NCBI GenBank assembly: GCA_012517025.1
Contig: JAAYVT010000400.1
Location: forward strand, 1-12,379
Origin: Phyllobacteriaceae bacterium
Lineage (GTDB): Bacteria > Pseudomonadota > Alphaproteobacteria > Rhizobiales > Ancalomicrobiaceae
Length of the DNA stretch: 12,379 bases
Direction: 5' to 3'
A model generated the notes under the pieces. It did not search any database and was not told the DNA's origin. It saw only the letters and a list, made by a program, of their open reading frames with translations. Below are positions 6,854 to 12,379 of the stretch, in pieces; position 1 is the first letter of the stretch; each line of letters starts with the position of its first letter. The position numbers were made by a program, and so were the translations under genes.

Positions 6854-8166
6854 AGTTCCGGCCAATTGCAGGTGTAATGGGTGTGGAGATGGTGGGCGTA
6901 GAAGCGGTAGCCGAGATTGGCGGCGAGCGACAGGAACAGGCGTGAGCGCGCGTGCGGCAGCCGTTTGGCGATCGCCGACCAGCGATAGGCGCGCTTCCAC
7001 GCCCGCTCGTGGCCGGCCTGGAGTTCGGCCGGCGTCATGTTGGCCGGGCGGAAAACGACGTGCTGGCCGTCGTAGAGGCTCCAGTCGCGGCTGAGGATGC
7101 GGCCCTGCGCCTCGAGGCGGGCGTGCATCGGCGTGCCGGGGAACGGCGTCAGAATGGCGAAGCGCGGCAGGTCGATGCCGGTCTCCACCACGAAATCGGC
7201 GGTCTCCTCGAAGGTCGCCTCGGTGTCTTCGTCGTTGCCGAAGACGAAACAGCCCTGGATCGAAATGCCGAGCCGGTGCAGATCGCCGATTAGATCGGCA
7301 TAGAGGGCGGGATCGTTGAACTTCTTGCGGATGGTGCCGAGCCCGGCTTTCGACACCGTCTCGAAGCCGATCAGCAGGCCGGCGCAGCCGCTCCGCGCCA
7401 TCAGCTCCATCAACTCCGGATCGCGACCAATCAGGCTGGTCGAAAGGCCGAACCAGCGCACCTTCAAGGGCGCGAGCGCGGTGAAGAGATCGACCGCGTA
7501 GGCACGATCGGAGACGAGGTTCAGGTCGACGAACAGGATCTTGCGCGCCCCGACCCGGCGGATGTCCTCGACCACGTGGTCGATCGGCTTCTGGAACGGC
7601 TTGCGCCCCCAAGCGGTCGGCGCGACGCAGAATTCGCAATCGTGGGCGCAGGAGCGCGCCGCCTCGAACACCGCCTGGGTGAGGAATTTTCGGCCGTCGA
7701 GGAGGTCGCGACGGGGGAAGGGCAGATTGGTCAGGCGGAAGTCCGGACCCTGGTCGTAGCGCCGCGCCATTCGCCCGGCGGCGAAATCGCGCAACAGACG
7801 CGGCCAACTCTCCTCGGCATAGCCGACGCAGATCGCGTCGGCATGGTCCTGCGCCTCCTCCGGCACCAAGGTGACGTGCGGACCACCGAGGACGACGGGA
7901 AGGCCGCGCGCCCGCAAGGCGGCGGAAAGCTCGTAGGCGCGCGGCGCCGAGCCGGTGATCACGGTGAGCCCGACCAGATCGGCGTCGAGGTCGCTCGGCA
8001 CGTCGGCGATGCCCTCGTCGTAGAGACGAAACTCGACGTCGAGCTCGGCCGGCGCCAACGCGGCGAGCGTCGTCAGCGTCAGTGGCTGATAGCGCAGCGA
8101 CTTGCCGAAGATGCCGCCGCGACTGCGATAGAGCGGCCCCTTGGGGGAGATCAGCGCGACTTTCAA
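6820..8166 (-). CDS. B12-binding-domain radical SAM protein, divergent member (radical SAM 4)
   Basis: 448-residue radical SAM protein, the most divergent of the four. The N-terminal cobalamin-binding-type domain is recognisable (DLVGLTVITGSAPRAYEL at 63-80, PVVLGGPHVTLVPEE at 90-104, CVGYAEESW at 113-121), without DxHxxG (YDEG at 49-52). Cluster motif is C173-x3-C177-x2-C180, but preceded by AARS rather than the GRG of its paralogues, and FVDLN (212-216) replaces FVDDN. IGFET (266-270) and TPFPGTPMHARLEAQGR (340-356) follow. The tail is His/Tyr-rich (YAHHLHTHYTCNW, 423-435), unlike the other three. The start is TTG at 8166, with GGGGGG 6 nt upstream and an N-terminus (MKVALISPKG) matching the family; no ATG is available. 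It is the first gene after an 88-bp gap, so a promoter could lie there. It may act on a different position or substrate from the other three. Confidence 0.88.
   Translation of the reverse strand: MKVALISPKGPLYRSRGGIFGKSLRYQPLTLTTLAALAPAELDVEFRLYDEGIADVPSDLDADLVGLTVITGSAPRAYELSAALRARGLPVVLGGPHVTLVPEEAQDHADAICVGYAEESWPRLLRDFAAGRMARRYDQGPDFRLTNLPFPRRDLLDGRKFLTQAVFEAARSCAHDCEFCVAPTAWGRKPFQKPIDHVVEDIRRVGARKILFVDLNLVSDRAYAVDLFTALAPLKVRWFGLSTSLIGRDPELMELMARSGCAGLLIGFETVSKAGLGTIRKKFNDPALYADLIGDLHRLGISIQGCFVFGNDEDTEATFEETADFVVETGIDLPRFAILTPFPGTPMHARLEAQGRILSRDWSLYDGQHVVFRPANMTPAELQAGHERAWKRAYRWSAIAKRLPHARSRLFLSLAANLGYRFYAHHLHTHYTCNWPELAGEGVACASP
6840..6849 (-). promoter_or_regulatory. Ribosome-binding site of radical SAM 3
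   Basis: GGGGAGGGGG on the minus strand, 4 nt before the TTG at 6835. It is the main evidence for the TTG start and is identical to the site used by radical SAM 1. The same bases encode GEG near the end of radical SAM 4. Confidence 0.75.
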
Positions 8167-8254
8167 CGACGACCCCCCGACTCGACCGATCCGCAGTGTG
8201 CCATCGCCCCGGGCGACATTCCAGGTTGCTTCCGTGCGGTGTCCGAGCCCACGC
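8167..8254 (-). other. 88-bp gap between GH3 and radical SAM 4, with a short quasi-palindrome
   Basis: The largest gap inside the cluster. It holds a 13-nt quasi-palindrome, TCGCCCCGGGCGA at 8204-8216 (six-base arms, one central base), and the ribosome-binding site of radical SAM 4. I see no convincing -35/-10 pair and no T-run, so it is neither a clear promoter nor a clear terminator. An operator or a short attenuating hairpin is possible. Confidence 0.35.
8173..8178 (-). promoter_or_regulatory. Ribosome-binding site of radical SAM 4
   Basis: GGGGGG on the minus strand, 6 nt before the TTG at 8166. It supports that start, since the frame runs open well upstream with no ATG near the family's usual N-terminus. 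Confidence 0.55.
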
Positions 8255-9745
8255 TCACGGATCGAGGACGATCGCCGCCGGCTTCTCCACCCCGAGCCGT
8301 CGTCCCGCCGTCGCCCGCGCCTGCGCCCGCGCGGCGAAGAAGCCCGGCTTCGCCCGGCCGACGAGGGCGGGAAGCTGGCCGAGATCGCGAGCATGCGCCC
8401 ACTGCGGATCGACCCGCAACGCCGCGTCGATCTCTCGGGCGGCGACGTCCGGATCGAGGTCGGCGGCGTCGATCCACAGCTCCCAGCGTGGCGGATCGGC
8501 CCGCGCCACCAGCGCCGCCGGCCGGTCGAGAACGACGAGGACGGAGGCGACGAAAGCCTCCTCGAGCTTCTCGCCGACGAGATCGCCGACGAGCCCGGCG
8601 CGGCCTGAGAAGACGAGACGCGGCGCCGCGCCGCGGTGGCCGACGCAGGCGACGCGATCGCCGATCGCCCAGCGCCACAGCCCGCCCGGCGTGGTGAGGA
8701 CGACCTCGTAGGTCGCGCCGCGCTCGAGCTCGTCGGCGAGGTGGACGCTGCCGTCTGCGTCGACGAACTCGATCACCGCCGAGGTCAACGCCGGCACACG
8801 TCCCTCGTCGTCGTCGCCGAAGGGCAACGTGATCGCGCTCTCGGTGGCGAGGAGGCCCTTCGGCTCGATCCGCGCCTGCGGACAGCGTTCGGCGAGGCGG
8901 CGGGCGTAGGGCGCGGAGGCGGCGTCGGCCCAGCACGAGATCGTGTCGAGGCGCGGCCACAGCGCAGTCGTGTCGAGCCCAGAGGTCGACAGCGCCCGGG
9001 CGAACCGGCGCCGGGCGGCGGGCGTGAGCATCGACGCGAGAGGTTCCGCCTCGCGCGGCAGCGCCTCGACGAGATCGAGGAAGAAGGTCGGGCTCCACAC
9101 CGAGACGAAGGCGAGATCCTCGGCCTCGATCAGCGACGCGAGCGTGGCGCGGCGCCAAGCGTCGACGTCGCCGATCCGGGCGACCTCCGGCGGCACCGCC
9201 AGCAGCGCAACGAAGGCCTCGGCGAGATCGGCGCCGAGATAGGCGGCGTCCGAGAGCCCGACCGGGGTGCCGTCCGGCGTCGTCCGCGCCGCCCGGGTCG
9301 CCGGCGAGATCGTCGCATAGGCCCGCCCGCGCGTCACGCCGGGGCGGCGCCGCGCCAGATCGGCGAGCCACGGCAGGACGGCCGCGCGGAAGGCGGCGAG
9401 CGCGGCGGGGGTCAGCGGCACGAGCTTGGCACCGGTGGAGGTTCCCCCGGTCTCCTCGAAGGCGATCGGCCGATCGACGGTGAGGAGGCCGGTCTCGCCC
9501 GCCGCCATGCGGTCGATCCTGTCGCGGAACGCCTCGGGCGGCCGCACCGGCACGGCGGTGCGGAAGGCCTCGAGCCCGTCGATCTCGGCGAAGCGATGGG
9601 CGCGGCCGAATTCGGTCGTCGCATGACGGGCGACGAGAGTGGCGAGGAGACGCCGTTGCGCCCCGCCCGGATCGCCGAGCGCCGCGGCGAGCACCTCGGT
9701 CGGTTCGACGGCGGCGGCACGCAGCCGATCCCACGGGGTCGTCAC
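8255..9745 (-). CDS. GH3-family acyl-adenylate-forming amide synthetase
   Basis: 496-residue GH3-family protein (the plant auxin/jasmonate-conjugating family, with bacterial members). Members activate a carboxylate with ATP to an acyl-adenylate and usually transfer it to an amine. Visible family blocks, in order: EETGGTSTGAK (97-107, the phosphate-binding loop), SVWSPTFFLDL (215-225), EPKGLLATESAITLPF (294-309), YEVVLTTPGGLWRWAIGDRV (346-365, the adenylate-binding strand and conserved GD), LVFSGRA (377-383) and GDLVGEKLEEAF (387-398). The smaller C-terminal domain follows to 496. Length is somewhat below plant members. The GTG at 9745 overlaps the stop of the preceding GNAT gene (GTGA), with GAGGAGGG 6 nt upstream. 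With two acyltransferase-like neighbours it probably makes an amide or other conjugate of the cluster's product or precursor. Which acid and which amine are unknown. Confidence 0.88.
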   Translation of the reverse strand: MTTPWDRLRAAAVEPTEVLAAALGDPGGAQRRLLATLVARHATTEFGRAHRFAEIDGLEAFRTAVPVRPPEAFRDRIDRMAAGETGLLTVDRPIAFEETGGTSTGAKLVPLTPAALAAFRAAVLPWLADLARRRPGVTRGRAYATISPATRAARTTPDGTPVGLSDAAYLGADLAEAFVALLAVPPEVARIGDVDAWRRATLASLIEAEDLAFVSVWSPTFFLDLVEALPREAEPLASMLTPAARRRFARALSTSGLDTTALWPRLDTISCWADAASAPYARRLAERCPQARIEPKGLLATESAITLPFGDDDEGRVPALTSAVIEFVDADGSVHLADELERGATYEVVLTTPGGLWRWAIGDRVACVGHRGAAPRLVFSGRAGLVGDLVGEKLEEAFVASVLVVLDRPAALVARADPPRWELWIDAADLDPDVAAREIDAALRVDPQWAHARDLGQLPALVGRAKPGFFAARAQARATAGRRLGVEKPAAIVLDP

Positions 9746-10506
9746 GCCGCGCCCTCCTCGAACAGCCGCCGTGCGAAGGGCCGCATCGCCTCCGCCTCGA
9801 CGGGGCAGAGGCAGACGAGCTCGTCGCCGTCGCGCCAACCGGGATTGCGGGCGAGGAAGAAGACGACGTCGGCGCGGCGCGCGTGATGCGGCTCGATCCT
9901 CGCCCAGTCGTCGGCGAGCCGACCGCGCGGTTCGGCGAACCTCACGACGCCGGTCGTCGGATCGAAGCCCGCGCCGAACCGCCGCCGCGCCAACTCGTCG
10001 CGAAGGCCCCGCAGATCCGGATCGTCCCGCCCCGCGAGGTCGGGAACGAAGCGCAGCGAGAAGGTCGGCAGATAGCGGAAGGTGCGGTGGCCCTTGACGA
10101 TCAGCAACCAAAGGAGCGGGATGTCCGGCGCCCGGGCATGGATTTCGCCGAGGTGATGGATCCACGCCCGGGCGAACACCTGCGAGCCCCAGTACGGCCG
10201 ATCGACGATGGTGTCGCCGGAGAACAGGACGCGCACGAGGCGGCCGTCGACGACCTCCTCGCGAACCGACAGAGTGGAAAATCCCACCGCTTCGCCGGTC
10301 TCGGTCTCGACCAGGACGATCTCGTCCTTGGCGGCGAGATCGTCGGCGAAGCGCTCCGGCGCGACGTCGTCGTAATAGCGGCGGAACAACGCCCACAGAC
10401 GCGCGACGAGGGCGGGATCGGCCCCTCGCGCCGCCACGACTCGCGCCGTCAGGCGCGCGTCGTCCGCCGGTCCGTTCACACGCGAGGAGGAGGGCGAGGC
10501 CGTCAT
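9742..10506 (-). CDS. GNAT-like N-acyltransferase, about 250 residues
   Basis: 254-residue protein with a GNAT-like fold pattern. The helix LVARLWALFRRYYDDVAPERFADDLAAKDEIVLVET (33-68) leads into EAVGFSTLSVREE (72-84), the usual pair of strands before the acceptor region; RVLFSGDTIVDRPYWGSQVFARAW (92-115) fits the central strand and acyl-CoA-binding helix, although the classic Q/RxxGxG/A signature is not evident; LLWLLIVKGHRTFRYLP (131-147) is probably the following strand and helix. The ATG at 10506 is preceded closely by AGAAGAGGG and preferred; a GTG at 10527 would add seven residues but has no ribosome-binding site. It is the first gene of the cluster, immediately downstream of the acetone carboxylase terminator-like hairpin, and its stop overlaps the GH3 start, so the two are co-translated and probably act in consecutive steps. 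Donor and acceptor unknown. Confidence 0.75.
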   Translation of the reverse strand: MTASPSSSRVNGPADDARLTARVVAARGADPALVARLWALFRRYYDDVAPERFADDLAAKDEIVLVETETGEAVGFSTLSVREEVVDGRLVRVLFSGDTIVDRPYWGSQVFARAWIHHLGEIHARAPDIPLLWLLIVKGHRTFRYLPTFSLRFVPDLAGRDDPDLRGLRDELARRRFGAGFDPTTGVVRFAEPRGRLADDWARIEPHHARRADVVFFLARNPGWRDGDELVCLCPVEAEAMRPFARRLFEEGAA

Positions 10507-10557
10507 GCCCTCTTCTGGCGCATCCACGCCGGGCGATCAATCGGGCACCCGACGCGA

Positions 10558-10588
10558 TCGCCGCCGACCGGGAGGAGGTCGGCGGCGA
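10558..10588 (-). terminator. GC-rich hairpin after the acetone carboxylase operon
   Basis: Perfect inverted repeat with 12-bp arms (10558-10569 and 10577-10588, CGCCGCCGACC in the left arm) and a 7-nt loop, beginning 22 nt beyond the acxC stop. No T-run follows on the minus strand, so it is not a textbook intrinsic terminator; it could be a Rho-assisted terminator or a 3'-end stabilising hairpin. It marks the probable boundary between acxBC and the radical SAM cluster. A 12-bp palindrome, ACGTCGCGACGT (10588-10599), abuts it. Confidence 0.6.
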
Positions 10589-10609
10589 CGTCGCGACGTG
10601 TGAGGGCGA

Positions 10610-11113
10610 TCAGGCCCGTTCCGGAAGGGGCAGGTTCACCCAGTCGCGATAGAAGGCGTCGATGTCCGGCTCGAAGTCGTGGATCACCGGGTACCACGGC
10701 GTCGGCGCCTCGACATCGTGCATCGCGCCGCACTTCGGGCAGTAGTACTCGCGATAGACCTGCCAATTGGTGTCCGGCGCCATCAGCTTCGGATAGACGT
10801 CGACCATCGCTTCTTCGGTGTCGCGGACGTAGACGACCGCGTTCAGCTTCCAGTTCTCCCGATAGTCGCCGAACTCGTGACCGCAGTCGCACATGGTCAC
10901 CCACGTCTTCGTGTCGGCCTTCTGGACGATGTGGAGGTGGGGACCGAGCGGCAGGACGATCTTGTGCTCGAATTTCACCTTGCTCTGCAGGGCGGCGACG
11001 TATTGCTCGAAGCGACCGTGGTCCTTCGGCATCGAGAGCATGCGGAACATGGTCTCCCAGTCGAGGGTGCCTTCGATCAGATGCGAGACTTGCTCGTTGG
11101 TGTAGGACGACAT
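10610..11113 (-). CDS. acxC: Acetone carboxylase gamma subunit
   Basis: 167-residue protein with the length and character of the acetone carboxylase gamma subunit. The complex carboxylates acetone with bicarbonate to acetoacetate, at the expense of ATP, in the cytoplasm. The gamma subunit binds zinc; a Cys pair C75-x-C77 (with H79) and C125-x2-C128 (in YYCPKCGA) form the expected four-cysteine site. The acidic/aromatic tail (FEPDIDAFYRDWVN) is also typical. ATG at 11113 has GGAGG 7 nt upstream. It follows the alpha-subunit gene by 40 nt, in the order alpha-gamma known for acx operons. The downstream hairpin suggests it is the last gene of the operon. The beta subunit gene (acxA) and any regulator would lie to the right, outside the window. 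Confidence 0.93.
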   Translation of the reverse strand: MSSYTNEQVSHLIEGTLDWETMFRMLSMPKDHGRFEQYVAALQSKVKFEHKIVLPLGPHLHIVQKADTKTWVTMCDCGHEFGDYRENWKLNAVVYVRDTEEAMVDVYPKLMAPDTNWQVYREYYCPKCGAMHDVEAPTPWYPVIHDFEPDIDAFYRDWVNLPLPERA

Positions 11114-11153
11114 TTCGTTTCCTCCGGACGTCTGTTCTTTGGGTTGATCGTCG

Positions 11154-12379
11154 TCACTCTTCGACCTGGACGACGGTCTTGACGTCGGGCAGGAGCGACA
11201 GGTCCATGCGATGCTTGGAGCCGTAGGTCGGCACGTCGAGTTCGTCCTCGCTGAGCGTCCAGTCGGCCGGGAGATCCCAGAACGACTTGAACTCGGCGGT
11301 GAACTTCTCGGAGAGGCCGAACGAGGTGGCGAACATGTGCTTGACCTGCACGGAGGCGTGCTTGTCGAGGATGCGGGCGCGCTCCTCCTTCATCCACGAG
11401 CGGGTCGGCACGGCGCGGGCGAGGCGTTCATTGCGGATCTCGGCCCGACGCGCGGCGGTCGCCGCCTCGTCCACCGTGAAGACGCCGTCGGCGCTCTCGG
11501 AGAACACCGCCCCGTAGACCTTGGCGGCGTATTCCGGCAGCAGGGCCTTGCCGTTGAGGTCGGCCTCGATCGCCTTCGGCGCCCGATCGATCGGATCGCC
11601 GAAGCCGGGACCGCCGCGCAGGTAGTTCAGGTAGAGGTCGTAGTTGTCGTAGCAGTCCTCGGTCGTGACGCACTGCTTGTCGCGCTTGATCTTCGCGGTG
11701 GCGTCGAGATGACGCTCGTAGTCCGGGTTGGTCGGATCGAGATCGCCGCCGAGCGGCAGGCTGTCGCCGATCGCGATGCGCTCCTTCAGACCGGTCTTGT
11801 GGGCCTCGAACCGGTAACCGGTGGCCGACGGGTAGCCGCCCATCATGCCCCAGTCGGAGTTCATGAAGCCGTTGCCCATGAAGAACATGGTCCAGTCCTG
11901 GGCGTTCCAGACCATGCGCAGTGTCTCGAAACCGCAGCCGCCGCGATACTTGCCGTAACCGCCGGAGTTGGTCTTGACGTTGCGGCCGAGATAGAGGAGC
12001 GGCTCGGCCATCTCCCAGATCTCGATGTCGCCCATGTCGCCTTCCGGGTTCCAGATCGCGGCGGCGTGGTTGAGGCCGTCCTTGACGGCGCAGGCACCGG
12101 TGCCGCAGGACGAGGCCTCGAACGAGTTGACGGCGTGGATCTCGCCGTCCTGGTTGATGCCGCCGCCCTGCAGCCAGTTCGACGTGTTGGCGTTGCCGGC
12201 GTTGACCTCTTCCAGATAGCCGCGGCTGTAGTAGGCCTGACCGAGGCCGCGCCACAGCGCCGCCCACCCGGACACCAGGAAGTGCCAGGCGTAGGCATGG
12301 CCGGTGCGCCGGTCGTCCGGATTGCACCAGGTGCCCTTGGGCAGGCGGAAGTCGGTGGCGAAATAGGCGCCGTCGTTGA
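11154..12379 (-). CDS. acxB: Acetone carboxylase alpha subunit (C-terminal part; 5' end outside window)
   Basis: C-terminal 407 residues of a hydantoinase B/oxoprolinase-type subunit; the reading frame is open to the window edge, where it begins NDGAYFATDFRLPKG. The family's usual length is about 770 residues, so roughly the N-terminal half is missing because of the window edge and not because of damage. Visible features are the Gly-rich TNSGGYGKYRGGCGFE stretch typical of HyuB-type proteins, SSCGTGACAVKDGLNHAAA, RGGPGFGDPIDRAP, and a C-terminal segment with DVPTYGSKHRMDLSLLPDV. Together with the beta and gamma subunits it forms the metal-dependent enzyme that turns acetone into acetoacetate. 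The adjacent gamma subunit makes acetone carboxylase a much better call than a generic N-methylhydantoinase or acetophenone carboxylase. Confidence 0.92.
   Translation of the reverse strand, partial: NDGAYFATDFRLPKGTWCNPDDRRTGHAYAWHFLVSGWAALWRGLGQAYYSRGYLEEVNAGNANTSNWLQGGGINQDGEIHAVNSFEASSCGTGACAVKDGLNHAAAIWNPEGDMGDIEIWEMAEPLLYLGRNVKTNSGGYGKYRGGCGFETLRMVWNAQDWTMFFMGNGFMNSDWGMMGGYPSATGYRFEAHKTGLKERIAIGDSLPLGGDLDPTNPDYERHLDATAKIKRDKQCVTTEDCYDNYDLYLNYLRGGPGFGDPIDRAPKAIEADLNGKALLPEYAAKVYGAVFSESADGVFTVDEAATAARRAEIRNERLARAVPTRSWMKEERARILDKHASVQVKHMFATSFGLSEKFTAEFKSFWDLPADWTLSEDELDVPTYGSKHRMDLSLLPDVKTVVQVEE

Noticed and set aside
1691..8166. Assignment of the radical SAM genes as hopanoid (HpnP/HpnJ) or bacteriochlorophyll (BchE) enzymes
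   Set aside because: No squalene-hopene cyclase, other hpn genes or bch genes are nearby. HpnP and BchE are longer, and four paralogues in a row do not fit either pathway.
8186..8206. Sigma-54-like element (TGGCAC on the minus strand) before radical SAM 4
   Set aside because: The downstream half (TTGCW at the required spacing) is absent; the bases read GGATC.
10507..10557. TTGATC as a -35 box before the first GNAT gene
   Set aside because: No acceptable -10 box at 16-18 nt spacing; the match is too weak for a promoter call.
27..10609. A RiPP cluster with a short precursor peptide
   Set aside because: The junctions are too short to encode a precursor, and I saw no leader/core-like small gene or recognition domain.
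69..11226. Long plus-strand open frames (for example 1295-3202, 3286-5028, 9883-11226)
   Set aside because: They lie opposite convincing minus-strand genes, are rich in Arg, Gly, Asp and His as expected of antisense frames in GC-rich DNA, and show no family motifs.
11154..12379. N-methylhydantoinase, 5-oxoprolinase or acetophenone carboxylase subunit
   Set aside because: The immediately following gene is a typical acetone carboxylase gamma subunit, which those systems lack in this form.

Overview
The window is GC-rich (by eye about two thirds G+C), densely packed bacterial DNA with every supportable gene on the minus strand, so transcription runs from high to low coordinates. Codon use, GTG/TTG starts and an acetone carboxylase operon suggest a high-GC proteobacterium, most likely an alphaproteobacterium. 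This is inference; no rRNA or other marker gene is present.

Right part (10610-12379): the distal end of an acetone carboxylase operon, with the C-terminal half of the alpha subunit (acxB, running off the window) followed by the complete gamma subunit (acxC). A 12-bp GC-rich hairpin with a 7-nt loop (10558-10588) lies just downstream and probably separates this catabolic operon from what follows.

Main part (27-10506): nine co-directional genes, most joined by short overlaps. In transcription order they are: a GNAT-like acyltransferase; a GH3-family acyl-adenylate/amide synthetase; an 88-bp gap; radical SAM 4; radical SAM 3; a second, larger GNAT-like protein; radical SAM 2; radical SAM 1; a polytopic membrane protein; and an AurF-like diiron oxygenase. 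The four radical SAM proteins are 445-451 residues long, each with an N-terminal cobalamin-binding-type domain and a CxxxCxxC cluster motif. They are paralogues; proteins 1 and 3 are closest, and their start regions are duplicated down to the ribosome-binding site and a 16-nt overlap with the gene upstream.

The set reads as a biosynthetic operon. Radical chemistry (methylation, cyclisation or C-C bond formation, four enzymes) and oxygen-dependent diiron chemistry would be combined with carboxylate activation/amide formation (GH3) and acyl transfer (two GNATs). No PKS, NRPS, carrier protein, terpene cyclase or precursor peptide is visible, so the scaffold is unknown. I do not recognise the cluster as a characterised pathway, and it is the best candidate here for an undescribed system. 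The cluster may continue past the left edge. No gene-free stretch exceeds about 105 bases, and I see no tRNA, rRNA, CRISPR, insertion sequence or attachment site.
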